Assembly: GCA_010093485.1 (NCBI GenBank) | Contig: MU001505.1 | Location: 151,375 to 215,374 of the forward strand | Direction: 5' to 3' | DNA: 64,000 bases | From: Karstenula rhodostoma CBS 690.94 | Taxonomy: Eukaryota > Ascomycota > Dothideomycetes > Pleosporales > Didymosphaeriaceae | Shown here: positions 46,001-58,583 of the stretch, in pieces | How positions within the stretch are numbered: the stretch's first letter is position 1 | Layout: each line of letters starts with the position of its first letter | Made by a program: the position numbers and the translations under genes | The notes under the pieces: model-generated | Database searches by the model: none | What the model saw: only the letters and a program-made list of their open reading frames with translations | What the model was told of the DNA's origin: nothing

Positions 46001-47844
46001 AGGGGTACGGAATCCTGCGGCCACGGTGGACGGTGGACGTTATTGGGCAATAGCAGCTTGGAAGGTCAGGCTCCGTCGGGGCAGCGCCAGGCACCATGGG
46101 ATGGATCATGGATGCAGGCGAATTGACCAAAAGCCCAAAATGTGGCCAATGGGATGGGGGGTCTGGCGGCGGAGGAGTCGAGAAGCGACGGGCACGCTGC
46201 ATGCAGGCCCCTTTCGCGGCCTTGGCTTGGCGTCGCGTCGCTAGCGCGACAAAAGCAGTTCGCGTCCGGCATGTGCAGCTGCGCGTCTTATGCAGGCGGC
46301 CGCGTCCACCGTCGAACGTTGTGCCTCGTCTCCCCTGACGCAGACGCGCCTGAAGCTCCCTCGTGCAGATTCTCGAGTGCAGTCCTGTCGAGTCCAGTCG
46401 AAGCGAGTCCAGGCGTCATGGCGATGGCCCCCGGCTCGGCGTTTGGGACGGCCGGTGCGGGCCCGCTCGACGATGACGCTGTCAAGGCTGTCAAGGCTGT
46501 CCAGGCGGTCCATGGCAGGGTGCCGTGTACGAGTCGCTGCTCCTGGCAACGGCGCCAACGCTCGGGTGGAGGGGGTGCAATTGGCTGGGTGAATGGCACG
46601 CACAGGTTGTTGGACGCGGGTGCAAGGAGGAAGAGAACAGCGACGACCAGGGAGGCTCCATGGCGCGAGCGAGCGTGGTCGTGGCGTCGGCTTGATGCTT
46701 GTGCCCCCCAGCCGGCCCCTGTCGAGCAGCAGTCACAAGTGGAGACGACCGACGCCGGCCACGGCTCTCCGGGCACCTGCAGAGCTGCAGAGTTCTGCAA
46801 GCCAGAAGAGTGCCCTCTCGCCGGGGTCAAGAAATCACATCAAGACCATCTGCCCGACGCCCTATCCGCCTCTGCTCCAGCCCTGCCCTCCAACTTGCTC
46901 CACCTCTCCTGCTCTTGTACCGCCTTGCGCCTGCCGCCTCCCTCCCAGGCTGCTCCTTCCTCGCGTGGCCTATACTCGAGCCTGCTTCGCCATCGCGACC
47001 GTTGCGACCGGCAGGCACGACCCTTGCAGTACTACGGCAGGCACGACCCAGCCTACTTGCCTACTGCCCACTCGCCTACTTGCCTGTGCAGCGGCCCCTC
47101 CCTCGGCCAGCATTCGTCACTATCACTTATCACTCCTCACTCCAGCGCCGTCTGTCCCTAACAGTCCAGCCATCTGGCCGTCTCCTGGCTGCACGCCCCA
47201 GACCGTCGCCAGCGTCCCGTCTGCCTGCCAGCACGCACTCACTCACTGCAACTACTACATCCGTCTCGCCCAATTCGCCCAGAAACCCGCGCCGTTGCAG
47301 CACTTCACAGGTGGAACCGTTTGCGATTGGCGTCTAACGTTGTGTTTCACGGCACGCATCCCGCCCGTTTTCCAATTCGCCGTCCTGCTGCACCAACCGG
47401 GAGCCCGAATAGGAAACCTGGGCAGCTCGACGTCTCTGTCGCACGTTGGGCGACCGCTCCCGCTTGCGCTTGCGCTTTGAAACCCTCTGCAGCGTCGCTT
47501 GACCATCACCTCGCAACCTTCGGCCCACGGTTGCGTATCTTCCCGTTGGCGAGCGTCACATTCTTGGAATCGAACCGTTCTTGCGGAACCATTCCTCCTG
47601 CCCTAACCACAACAACAGCACACAAGCCAACACCAACACCGTCATCAGCCAAACAACATCTATCGATACCGATACGCTCAGACCCGCTTCCCCAACCTTG
47701 CCCAAAACTCCCCATCCGTCAGGAACCGCAAAGCTCGCCTTTCACAGAGATCCAGCATTGGCCTGATTCGATGCCTCACCGAATTTGAGTCTCATACTTA
47801 GCGCGTCACTCTTACCCAGCCGCTACGAGCACCATTCCTCACAC

Positions 47845-50800
47845 ATGGAGTCCGCTATGACCGACCTCGTCTTTGAATCAGACGACACAAACAAGCACGC
47901 GAGTGCGATGGTAGCCCCATTGAACATCCAAAAGTCGCCCAACCGGTCGCGGAGCAAACGTCTTGGGCATTCTCGACAATCGTCGTCAAGAGGAGGACAA
48001 TCAACCACCACATCTCAGTCGCATATGTCCCCACCGCTAACGCCACGGTCCTCGAGAGACACACTTGCCGAGCAGCCCTCACAACCAAATTTTCACAACT
48101 ACCTGCGCGCCTTCTATCACTTCCACCCTAGCTCCACAGTGTCTTCATCGACCGATGAATCCTCCATCACTGTGCCCATTAACCAAGGCGACGTTATCCT
48201 CGTACACTCGGTCCATCCAAACGGTTGGGCGGATGGGACGTTGTTGGCATCTGGGGCGCGCGGATGGCTGCCGACGAATTACTGTGAGCCGTACGATCAT
48301 CCAACCATACGGACACTGCTCACGGCGCTCACCAATCTCTGGGATCTTGTTCGCGATGGCGAAAACGGCGACTTGGTGGTCTTCATGAAGCAGGATTACA
48401 TAAGAGCACTGATCGCCGGTGTCCGCTATTTCCTGGTGAGTAAATATCAGTCTTGCCTCTTCGCATGGAGAATATCGCTCACACATGTTCAAGGAAAAAA
48501 CACATTGTCTGACGAGGGAATCGTCCCTTATCGTAGCTCATGTTGGTCTCCGACGAATGCGCAAAGGGCTACTGGGCGATCTCTCTTCGCTCGTCAAGAC
48601 TGCTAAGAAGCTGCAGGAGGTGCTGCAGACCAACGACTCACCTGGCCTGGATTTTAGCCGTCTGGACGAACTCGTGCTCAAGGCATTCAAGCTTGTGACC
48701 AGAGCTGTCCGATTCCTTGATATATGGGCGCAAGATGCGGTGTCGCTGTCATTTGACATGGGGGAGGGCAACAATAGACCTCTGACCCCTCCATCTGACT
48801 CCGCTGATCTTACCGTGCAACCGGCCGCAACGTCGAATCAAAACGACGCAGGCGGTGCACCGGCGAATGACGACGCGGCTTCTGTATCACAAGCGAGCGC
48901 AATTGTAACACGCGAGCCATTGGACCACGAAGCAACGCAACCACTCATCCTCGCCCGCCTCTCCGTTGCCTTCTCGATCCCTTCAGACTCGGACGCGCTC
49001 CAATCACCCCTGTTACCTCCCCCGGCCCAAGGTCTGGGAAAGCGATCATCTGTTACGCACCGGCTGTCGTACACCGGAAAGTCTCAAAGCACGCGAAAAC
49101 CAAGCCTTGCCTCGGAGCGGTTGAACGCTGCACACGATTCTTTCCTGGGCTTTATAGGCTCGTTTATTGGGCTGCACCTGCAGTCGCGCTCGTCTGAAGA
49201 GCTCGCATTGACTACACAAGAATCAGTCACAGCGTGCCGGAACCTCCTCGCAGTTGTTGAAGAAGTATGGGAGCGCGATTCTCGAAGATCCGAACAACTG
49301 CAGCAGGCAAGGGAGATGATGTGCACACGACTCGCAGAACTCGTCCAGGCGACCAAAGACATGTTCAGCAGCTTCGAGGCGGGAACGGATGACGAGGTGA
49401 TCATGCCCGACCAGGGCAAACACCTTGTCGTTGCGGCCACGAGTTGCGTCCGCTCGGCTGGAGAATGCGTTACCAAATCAAGGCTGGTTATCGAGCGCAT
49501 AGGGGACTTCGAGTTTGAAAACGGCGAACAGGGTCTATCTCACTCTGTCTTCAATCGACTCGACCAGGATGAACCAAGTCTCGATCAACCACAGAACGTG
49601 CCTCAACCCGAAGTACCCAGTCAGCCAGGACGACTGGCAGAGACCGAGAAACCGCTCCCCCCGCCGCCACCGGATGAACGCAGACTGCCACCACTAGTTA
49701 TTTCGGACTCGAAGCCACTTCCTGACGTCCCGCAATCACCCTCACCAAGTATTCAGAACGCAGGTCTTCGGCCCCACCAGAACTCTTCCGCCGAAAGCCC
49801 GGTCGCAGCCTCGTTCCGACTATCCATGTCTTCTCTACCGCAATCTCTGCTCCCGAGCATAGTGCCACCACTCCCCCAACCGACCGCTTCGGATTACTCC
49901 CAAAGCCCTGCTAGTGCAACACAACGCTTCTTCGGAAAGTCAGCTAGAACAGACAGTGTCAATGCATCCGTGGCTGATTCCAGTAGCACATGCAGATATA
50001 GTATGCGCGGTGAGACTGCTAGCATAGTATCGCAGACTTCAACTAGGGCAACGACGCCCGATCAGTCTCCCGCGAAGAAGCATAGCGGGCAGATGCTCGT
50101 TAGCAGCTTTGGTAGCTCATCGGAGCTTAGATCCGTCGCGAGCGAAGACGTCGAGGCAGTCGAGGAGCATCTACTCGAAACGACGTACTCTCACGAATTA
50201 CTCTACAATAACAACGGTCAAATTTCAGGGGGTTCACTTCCGGCTTTGGTGGAGCAATTGACCTTGCATGATTCTACGCCCGACACAAGCTTTGTCACCG
50301 CGTTCTGTCTCACATTCCGATTGTTCACCACTCCGGTCGAACTATCGCAATGCTTGATCAGTCGGTTTGATCTTATTGGCGACAGCCAGACAGTGGGCAT
50401 TCCTGTGCGTCTCAGAATTTACAACGTTTTCAAGGGCTGGTTAGAAAGTCACTGGGTGGTTGAATCTGACTCTGCGGCTCTCGGCATTATTTTCTCTTTT
50501 GCCACGGGAAAGCTCCGATCAGCTCTGCCGGCCGCAGGCAAACGCCTCGCAGAACTGACGTCCAAAGCCACCGAGATCCGCGCTGGAGCTCTGGTTCCCC
50601 GCCTCGTGTCATCTTTGGGTAAGAGCGGCGGTGTATCTGGATCCGTGCTCATCCCCGCAGATAACACAGCGCCCAGTTCGAACGTAACTAGGAGCCAAAT
50701 GAACGCTTTGAAAGCGTGGAAAGACGGCAAGACGCAATGCAGCATTCTTGACTTCGATCCGCTAGAGGTGGCCAGGCAGTTCACCATCATCGAATCAAAA

Positions 50801-51640
50801 CTGTTCTGCACGATACAGCCGGAGGAACTTCTTGCCTCGGAATGGATGAAGAAAGCAGGCAAGGGCGTTAATGTCAAGGCGATGGCTACGCTCTCGAACG
50901 ATCTGACCAATCTGGTCACAGATACGATCCTACATGTAGAGGATGTTAAGAGAAGAGCTGTTGTCATTAAGCAATGGGTGAAGATTGCGACCAAATGCGT
51001 GGAACTCGACAACTACGATTCGCTGATGGCCATTCTCGCTTCGTTGAACACCACCACCGTCCTGCGGCTGAAGAGAACCTGGGAGCTGGTCTCTGCCAAA
51101 ACGAAGGCTCGATTCGATGAGCTTAAAGCAGTCACGGACTTCAGCAAAAATTACGCGGCCCTTCGCCAGCGTCTCCATGATCACGTCGCCCCCTGCATTC
51201 CCTTTGTTGGCATGTATCTCACCGATCTCACGTTCGTGGACGCTGGGAACGAACCGACTCGTCCGTTACCAGGTGGTTCTGGAGCAGAAGGCCTTTCCGT
51301 TATCAACTTTGATAAGCACATGAAGACGGCAAAAATCATTGGGCAACTGCAATCCTTTCAGGTACCCTATCGCCTAACGGCGGTGCCGGAATTGCAGGAA
51401 TGGATTGAGTCCCAAATAACAAGAATGCATTCGAACACGGAAGCTAACCCCCAGAGCTTCCACCGACAATCATTGCTCCTGGAACCTCGCGAACCTCCAC
51501 GGGTGGTCAAAGCCGCACCTCCTCTAGCCAGCAATAGTGCAGCCACCACGACGGCAGCCGACAATCGCACTGCGCCCGAGGATCGGTTCGGGATGCTGAG
51601 TCTGACAAACTACTTCACCAACAGCGCCAAGGACCGGTAG
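47845..51640 (+). CDS. cdc25: Ras guanine-nucleotide exchange factor, Cdc25 type
   Basis: Two exons, 47845-48435 and 48494-51640, with a 58-nt intron (GTGAGT to CAAG), give 1245 residues. An SH3 domain lies at about 86-150 (AFYHFHP, GWADGTLL, GWLPTNYCEPY). A helical segment follows across the splice (TRESSLIV, LLGDLSSLVKTAKKLQE). A long Ser/Pro/Thr-rich linker contains Pro-rich EKPLPPPPPDE. The RasGEF N-terminal domain is at about 760-900 (GGSLPALVEQLTL, CLTFRLFTTPVELSQCL). The catalytic Cdc25 domain is at about 950-1180 (FDPLEVARQFTIIESKLFCTIQPEELL, and ILASLNTTTVLRLKRTWEL), including the helical hairpin that opens Ras. It should activate Ras upstream of cAMP/PKA. The start is the first ATG of the frame after a pyrimidine-rich leader; MTDLVF at codon 5 is an alternative. 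A 5' exon cannot be excluded. Confidence 0.88.
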
Positions 51641-52379
51641 ACGCGCTACTTTCTGATCTGTTTTTCTGTGCAGCTGGCCTCGTTTTGGATGTATGGTGTA
51701 TAATCTCGCCCAGTACACGACCTTGTCTTTTTCTCTTTTGCTTGGAAACAGAGCAGCAGCAAGCTTCTGTTTTCCGTCTATTATAACGGCCTTAACGACA
51801 CTGACGCTTGATTTCTTGTTTTGTTTTGTTCAGATACCACTATTAGCGTTTTCTGTTTCCTGTGAGTAGTGGGCAATGCATGGGTTGCGGCTGCGGCCAG
51901 TAGGCCATGTTGTCTGAGGATTTTCTGGGTGATGGCGTTCGAATACCGAAATGGAAACTTGGGTGTTGGAGTTGAATCGACCGGACAGAGGGTCTTCTGT
52001 ATAGAGGAAAAGGTCAAAAGCATGGGAGGAGCGTGGTTACGATATCCAGTGTATAATTTTAGTCGCATGTGCATACGGGGGCATAGGCCCAAGATAATGG
52101 AAGTGGAATCTATTCAATACATTGCATCTCTGTCAAGTGGAGTGATGGTTGGAAACCTGGCAGCTGTGGTGGAGTCACGCCCTCTCGCACCGATCATGGT
52201 CTGGGTCATGATCACGAGCCTCTTGCGGGCCCGCGGGCACATTTGTTCAATGTCAGTGGTGGCTGAAGGGTGGTGTGGCGTGTCGCCGTGCACAGCGCCG
52301 AGGGCTTCTTCCACGTGCAATCAGAGCACGAAACGTTTTTTCTGCTGCCCCCAACCCCTCTCCTGCAAAGCGTGCCCTC
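51641..52379. other. Intergenic region
   Basis: 3' flank of the RasGEF gene (T-rich, TATAATCTC near 51700) and promoter of the CHY/RING gene. No other gene seen. Confidence 0.55.
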
Positions 52380-54820
52380 ATGAGTCTGTTCTCCTCGTTT
52401 GTTATTGATCCCGTTGTCCGTCAGGCGCGTCGCTTCTCGGGCGCTGCTCCAGATGCCACCAGCGACGGCGAGCGCCCATCTTCACATGCCAGAAACATCC
52501 ATCTTCGCACAGCATCGTCTTCCCTACGTGATGGCAGCACAGAAATGCCCGATGAAGTTGCACAGGCTAGCAGCAGCAACAACGTTTCCGTGCCAGAAGC
52601 AGATGCTCGGCACCATGAGCCATCCACTGGCGCTTCTCCCTCTGCTGTTCGGGACGAACAGAGACACAGCCATGACGGCACCGTGCAGCCCCCGCTAGGC
52701 TTCTTACCGCGCCGCATCACCGCGCCCGGTGGACCTTTTGATATCCCTGGAGATGGAGAAATGTCCACGAACCCCTCGCATACTCTGGATATACAGCTCC
52801 GACGTCTGAATCTCGATCCTTCTCACGCTGCAACGCCGGCACGCGACATCGCCCGCCCCGCCTCGGTCGCGGACGGACAGCATGCACCTCCTATGTCTGA
52901 ATCGCTGCCCGCCGACGATGGCATGCGCCATCTGCGGGCCCGCATCCACGAGATCAGGGCTTTCAAAATCGATGAAGTGGACAAGGCCCGCATGATGCAC
53001 GGCCTCATGACGGAGCGCTACAACTATCTGCGGCCCACGTCACCCAGCAGCTTTGTCTCGCATGATCGCCCCCTCACGCCTACATCGAGCCAGTCCGTCT
53101 TCTCCGAAGTCCACTACTCGTCGCCCGTTTCCGTCGCGTCCGATGTCGACCCTGACAATCCATTCAACCTGAGGCCAAGTGACAAAGCGCCTACCTACCG
53201 GCCTCGGCCAACGCATCCCTGCTCGGACGCCGTTGCCGAAGATGAGGAGGCCGAGTTATTCGAAGAAGAGCCTTCGCTGGGCTGTGAGCACTACAAACGC
53301 AACGTCAAGGTTCAATGTTACAAATGTCGGCGATGGTACACTTGCAGGCACTGTCACGATGCGGTAGAAGGCCACAACTTGGACCGGAAGATGACTCAGA
53401 ACATGCTTTGCATGGCTTGCGGCACCCCACAGAAGGCTACCGAGTACTGCACGCAATGTGGGACGCAATCGTCATGCTACTACTGCGACATCTGCAAGCT
53501 GTGGGACAATAACAGCAGTAAGAAGATCTATCACTGTCCCGACTGCGGTATCTGTAGACGGGGCGAAGGCTTAGGCAAAGACTATGTGCACTGCAAGGTA
53601 CGCGATTTATAGGATGCATCTGCTGTGAGTCGACTAACGCATATCAGAACTGTAATGTGTGCATATCGATAGCCTTCGCCACAACGCACAAGTGCATCGA
53701 GCGCGCTACTGACTGCGATTGTCCAATATGCGGAGAATATCTATTCAACTCTTCCACGGCCGTTGTGTCCATGCCATGTGGCCACTACTTGCATAAGGAT
53801 TGTTACAACCAATATATGGAAACCGCATACAAGTGCCCTACATGCAAGAAGAGCGCTGTCAATATGGAGCTGCAATGGCAGAAGCTGACACAAGCCATCG
53901 AGAGCCAACCTATGCCTGAACAGTTTGTCAACACACGTGCGATCATCCAGTGCAACGATTGCGCTGCAAAGTCCTCTGTCAAATATCATTGGCTTGGCAA
54001 CAAGTGTAACACCTGCGATTCATACAACACCAACGAACTCCGCCTTTTGAACGGACCAGAAAGCGAAGAGACTGCCAATGCGATTCTCGATGCAGACAGC
54101 GACGAGAACTTTGGAGCTCGGTCGCCAGTCAGCATCAGCTCGCCTGCATCGCTACCTCTTCGCTCTCCGCGCTACTACTTCCAACCTGATGAGCCAGAGC
54201 AGACATGGCTACCTGGTCAACTCCCATCGTTCCCATTCCAGATCCCTCAGTTTTCAGGCATACCTTCAGGACAGCTGCCGTCATTCCCGTTCCAAATGCC
54301 ACAGTTTCGGGGCATGCCACAATTTGCAGGCATGCCTCGAATGCCCGAAATGCCCCAGATGCCTCAGATGCCGGACCCGTCCGAACTGCTGGATCGCGTT
54401 CGTCGTTCCTTTGATTACTACCTAAATCCTACCGGCGAGATTCCCAACGAAGCCGTTCCAATTATTGACTTGGACGAAGAGCCACGCGAAACGCAGGCCA
54501 CAGATGGCACAACCGTCCAGCTACCCGCTCTTCCACAGTACGTCCTTGAGCGTTTCAATCGCTCGATCCTGCCCCTACGTAATTACCTGAACCCCGCTAT
54601 CGACCAGATTCCCTCATTGGATCTGTCTGAGGATCGCGACGCCGATGGGATGCAGTTCTGGGGTGAAGACGGCGGACTCTTTGATCGATTCCTGTCTGGT
54701 GGTGAGGAACGAGACGAGGAAAGTAGCAGTGACGAGAGCGAGCATGAGGAAGACGAGGGCGAGGGTGAGGACGACGATGATGACGACGACAACGACATTG
54801 ATTTACCAGGGCATCGGTGA
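52380..54820 (+). CDS. CHY/CTCHY/RING zinc-finger E3 ubiquitin ligase (Pirh2/RCHY1 family)
   Basis: Two exons, 52380-53597 and 53648-54820, with a 50-nt GTACGC-CAG intron in phase 0, give 796 residues. The CHY finger begins at about residue 300 (LGCEHYKRNVKVQC, RWYTCRHCHD). The CTCHY finger follows (CTQCGTQSSCYYC, HCPDCGICR) and is completed across the splice (CNVC). The RING is at about 431-474 (CPICGEYLF, MPCGHYLHKDC, KCPTC). A C-terminal zinc ribbon comes next (CNDC, KCNTC). This order defines the Pirh2/RCHY1 family. The 300-residue disordered N-terminus and 250-residue tail make it much longer than animal members. The tail repeats QLPSFPFQ[IM]PQF and a Met-Pro stretch, and ends in about 25 acidic residues. 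The first in-frame ATG was chosen. Confidence 0.88.
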
Positions 54821-55376
54821 TACTGGGTCCGGGATGAGCGACGACTTGGACATTACATTGAAGGCGTTGAATGGACATACATAAAAAGCATTCTTGGACG
54901 GCGTACATACCCTAGTAATGGCATGGGACAATCTTACCTGACATGCAATCGACGGGGGGCGTCGCAAATGTGTTCTTCGAAGTATTAGCGCAGGCTACAT
55001 GTGTAGAGACGACATAACATGACCACATTATCACCCACGACGGCAGTCCATGTTTGTCCATCACTTTACGGGACACTACTTTGTAGTTCGAGTCAACAAT
55101 CAGAAAACCACCATCACCCATTTCGACAGACAATGTCAGGATGACTTAGGTAAGCGCTCGGCTAGTTGGCGGCTTGGCAATCCGGAATTCCCACACGTCG
55201 CGAAATGAATTCCCACACCCGAACTTCAGCATCAAGCGTCGTCCTCACCACCACTAACCACACAGCGGAATTTCTCAGTAAGATACTTTTTCCCGTTCCA
55301 TATTCTCGCATACTCTGCATCAAGCTCAATTGCGCCACTTCTACCGCTGGACCCTGCTAATCACCCACCTACAGAG
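54821..55376. other. Intergenic region with the RPL31 leader
   Basis: It holds the first copy of a 47-bp repeat (55069-55115) and the RPL31 promoter. A likely 5' UTR intron runs 55278-55374 (GTAAGA to CTACAG, CTAAT branch), two bases before the RPL31 ATG, as is common for ribosomal-protein genes. Confidence 0.5.
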
Positions 55377-56278
55377 ATGTCCACCGCAGCCAAGAACAGC
55401 GGCAAGAAGCCCGCCGGCAAGACCCAGCGCAGCGCCATCGCTGATGTCGTCGCTCGCGAATACACGATCCACATGCACAAGCGCGTATGTTGAGACCAGT
55501 TTTGTGAAGTCCACCGAATACCGCGCACTCTGTAAAAGGAGTGCGTGGGTAGGGCGGAAGACTGCTCGAGATATACAACGGATGGCTAATACATGGGTCG
55601 GTAACAGGTTCATGGAGTGTCATTCAAGAAGAGGGCTCCCCGGGCTATCAAGGAGATCCGCGCTTTCGCCGAGAAGGCCATGGTACGTTTGCAATCTTGG
55701 GTCGCAAAGAAGTGCTTTCACGCGAGCTGCTTTCCAAACTTCTGCTACCTGGTGCATCGAGCTAACGAGTACCGCAGGGCACCAAGGACGTCCGCCTAGA
55801 CCCCCAGCTCAACAAGAAGGTGTGGGAGTCCGGCATCAAGGGCGTTCCGTTCCGCCTGCGCGTGCGCATCTCGCGCAAGCGTAACGACGAGGAGGGCGCC
55901 AAGGAGAAGCTCTACTCGTACGTCCAGGCCGTCAACGTCAAGGACCCCAAGGGCCTCCAGACCACCGTCGTCGAGGACGCGTAGGCTCGCTCGCCCTGCG
56001 TGAATGGAGGACGACCGTGACGAGGCATGGATTGCATAAAAGGATGGCGTTCCGGCGGGTGCTGAGTAGCTTTTTTCCCCATCCGTACTACGAGCGAAAA
56101 GCTTGAATGATATCCAATGAAGGTTCATACCCGCCGTCTCAAGGGCTGTTTTCTTTCCGTCGTGATTCATAAAAAACTGACCTGTGGCATTGTGTCGTGT
56201 TCCCGATCGAAGCATTCATCTATCTATTTTTCGGGACACCACTTTGCGGTTCGTGTCCACAACCAGAAAATCATCCTC
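55069..56278. repeat. Pair of 47-bp diverged direct repeats flanking RPL31
   Basis: Copy 1 is at 55069-55115 and copy 2 at 56232-56278. They match at about 38 of 47 positions counted by eye, starting CGGGACAC and ending with CAGAAAA plus a C-rich end. They have the same orientation and enclose the whole eL31 gene. Both strands remain translatable across each copy. Confidence 0.6.
55377..55984 (+). CDS. RPL31: 60S ribosomal protein eL31
   Basis: Three exons, 55377-55484, 55608-55682 and 55778-55984, give 129 residues. eL31 is a component of the large cytosolic ribosomal subunit near the peptide exit tunnel. Family markers are [17 protein letters not shown] (exon 1), [17 protein letters not shown] (exon 2), and [20 protein letters not shown] with [16 protein letters not shown] (exon 3). 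Introns are 123 and 95 nt, with CTAAT/CTAAC branch sites. Length fits the family (about 120-125 elsewhere). Being intron-rich with a 5' UTR intron is usual for fungal ribosomal-protein genes. Confidence 0.93.
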
Positions 56279-56348
56279 TACATCAGCTACTTCCAACTCC
56301 CCATTTTGTCCTCCCTAGTCGCCATCCACACTTCACCCGCCCCCACAC
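55985..56348. other. Intergenic region between convergent genes
   Basis: 3' flanks of eL31 and of the GFA-family gene. It contains the second copy of the 47-bp repeat. Confidence 0.6.
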
Positions 56349-56932
56349 TCACGCCCCCATCCCCTCACTCACCTCAACCCCCTCAACACCCCCCAACCAC
56401 CCCACCCTCATCTCAGTAAACTGCTCCCTCCTGGGCCTCAACCGCCCCTCCATCAACCTAAAATCATCCACCGTCCCAATCCTCAAGATGCTCATCCCCG
56501 GAAACCCACCACCCACACGATACATCAGCGTCCCGCACGTCCTGCAGAAGAAATTCGTCATGAGGTGCCCCCGCCCAATCGTCTCCGTCTGGCCGAAGCG
56601 CGACAGGTTCTCCTGCCCGCGGATGTGCGCGAGGTGCGTGTCTAGCACCGTGAAGTTGGAGGCGAACATGCTGGCAGTGATTTTGTGGCAGTCGGCGCAG
56701 TTGCAGATGAAGGTGTCGACGAGGCCTGGGGCGGTGGTCGGCTGGGGTGGTGGGGTTAGCGGGGGCCGGATTGGGTTGGGGTGTGGGGATGGGGACGTAC
56801 GAAGCGCAGCTGTACGGCGCCGCAGAAACACGTGGCTGTTGCTTCGGTGTCTGTGGACCAGCCGTCGCGGGCGAGGCCGGCGAGGGGGAAGGCCGAGGGG
56901 TGCGTTGAGGGGGTTGCTTTTGCTTCGGCCAT
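56349..56932 (-). CDS. GFA-family (CENP-V/GFA domain) zinc-binding protein
   Basis: Two exons, 56932-56801 and 56741-56349, with a 59-nt GTACGT-CAG intron, give 174 residues. Conserved cysteines appear as CFCGAVQL (exon 1), CNCADCHK and FFCRTCGT, the zinc ligands of the GFA fold seen in glutathione-dependent formaldehyde-activating enzyme and in CENP-V. Such fungal proteins are usually annotated as possible glutathione-thiol adduct enzymes, often with no proven substrate. The fold looks complete and length is normal (about 130-180). No signal peptide, so cytosolic. The splice is fixed by continuity of the domain (GAVQLRFPTTAPGLVDTFIC). Activity is inferred only. Confidence 0.85.
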
Positions 56933-57470
56933 TGCTAGCTACGTGGGTAGGTATCAGGGTGGAGTAAAGCGTATGCTGGTGGAGTTGTAATGAAGTATAC
57001 TCTGGTTGAGTGTAGTAGCGCTACCAGAGCAGCCTCGCGCGTCTTTATACACGGTGCGGTTCGACACCTTACACATGCTCGTAGAAAGAGGTGGAGTGGT
57101 AGACTACGCGAACATGCCAATCACCGTCCCAGACGCAGTGGGGGCTGCGCTGAGTGGTTGCACACATGCCGCTGGTGGTGTTCGGACCGAACGGGGATAC
57201 TCACTAATCTGGGGTAGCATTTGTAAGGGTCACTCCGCGCTCCTCTCAAAGGGGTGCATGTCCTACGTGCGGATTGGACAATGCTTGCTCCGCATGCAGG
57301 AGGAAGGCGAGGGAGGTAAGCAGCGGGGCTGTTACAAAGCAGCGGCGATGGCTCGGGGATCAGATATGCAACACCACAGACACCAAACAGGCACGTACGT
57401 ACGTACGTATGACAATTAATTTCTGCTACCGGGTATAATCTAATCCTCCTAAGCGCAAGCAAGGCCATAT
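56933..57470. other. Intergenic region
   Basis: Promoter of the GFA gene and 3' flank of the GH16 gene. An (ACGT)4 microsatellite lies at 57393-57408. No gene seen. Confidence 0.55.
57393..57408. repeat. (ACGT)4 microsatellite
   Basis: Four tandem ACGT units, self-complementary, in the 3' flank of the GH16 gene. Confidence 0.95.
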
Positions 57471-58583
57471 CTACTCCTTGAACACCTTGAGGTAGTTGAT
57501 CCGCCAATAGCTGTCTGCAAACGCGCTCGGGTTGTTCGCCACGTAGTCATTGCACGACGCCGCCTTCTTGCTGCACACGGGGTTGCTCGCCCACACGGCG
57601 TTGCCCCAGTCGCCGCAGAAGGTGGTGTCGATGACGATCTTGTGGTTGATGAAGTGCTTGTTGAAGTCGCAGCCGCTGCCGGCGAAGTTTGCGCTGGGCG
57701 TGCCCCAGAGCGTGGGGTCCGGGTTGTTGCCGTAGAGGTTGTAGGGGATCGAGTCGCGCGGGAAGAACCACATCTTGATGCCTGTGGAGGTCCACTGCAT
57801 GGCGTAGATGCCGCCGAACTTGGGGTTGAGGGGTGTGCCTGGGCGCGTGTTAGGAATTGCTTAGACAAGGATGCCCGCGGGGCAGGTAGTAAAGTAAATG
57901 TGATGCTCGGTTGGAGGCGTTTGAGGGGATGGTACGCACCGAAAGAAGAAGCCGACTTGTCGTCGACGGCACATCCGGCATTGCTCGTCTGGCCTGCAGC
58001 GTTGATGTGGCAGTTCTTCGTCTTGACGGTGCCCGTGCTGCCTGTTCCAGTGACGGTGCACCCTTCCGAGGTATGCAGGGACATTGCGTTTCTCGTGGAG
58101 TCGTGGATGCCTTCGATGATATCGATCTCTCCGTTGGCAGGCCACGTCTTCTCGGGACCAAAGGTCCAGAAGCTTGGCCAGCTGCCGCATGTGCTGGCGG
58201 GCATGTGCATTACATCCAGGATGAAGAGCCCGCGGTTGTAGAGCTTCCTGCTCTCTAGGCGCAGACTGGCGCGTCCGTTGGGCGCGGCGTTCTTGCTGTC
58301 TACATTGAGTAAGACGTTGTTGCCGGATACCTGGTAGAGACCCTGAGAGAGGGCGTCCGTCTGGTTGAGGTAGCTGTGCGAATGAGCCTGGGATCTATCT
58401 CGAAGGGAAGATGGTGAAGGTCAGAGTTACGCACCGGACGAATCCATTGGTAGGGTCAGCGCCGGAGTAGAAGTTGAAGCAGTTCTGGAAGGAGGAACCA
58501 ATACAGCTGTCTTGAAGAGTGTATGCTGCGGTGGCCAGCGAGGCGCTTAAGAAAGCAACGTAAAGAGCGTTCTGTAGATGCAT
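57471..58583 (-). CDS. Secreted GH16 family beta-glucanase
   Basis: Three exons, 58583-58435, 58373-57940 and 57838-57471, give 316 residues. The introns are 61 and 101 nt, both with GTGCGT donors. Residues 1-20 form a signal peptide (ALYVAFLSASLATAA). The catalytic stretch GEIDIIEGIH has Glu132 as nucleophile, Asp134 as helper and Glu137 as acid/base. Other family blocks are YNRGLFILDVMHMPASTCG, SWPSFWTFGP, MWFFPRDSIP and FCGDWGNAVW. This subgroup acts on beta-1,3 or mixed beta-1,3/1,4-glucans, for wall remodelling or plant glucan breakdown; the exact bond is not readable. No GPI signal and no carbohydrate-binding module. The mature protein is probably extracellular, with several cysteines. 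Complete, with normal length. Confidence 0.9.

Larger units (their letters stand above)
40895..47844. other. Seven-kilobase gene-poor region
   Basis: No gene can be supported on either strand. Contents: a 26-nt C run (41382-41407), a perfect 32-bp inverted repeat (42961-43036), AT-rich stretches around 42.9-44.1 kb, and short open frames without domains. From about 45.8 to 47.8 kb the DNA becomes GC-rich and then pyrimidine-rich; it probably contains the promoter and long leader of the RasGEF gene. The large plus-strand frames at 46142-47480 are Ala/Pro/Arg/Leu low-complexity and overlap each other, so I reject them. Lineage-specific or spliced genes could be missed. Confidence 0.5.
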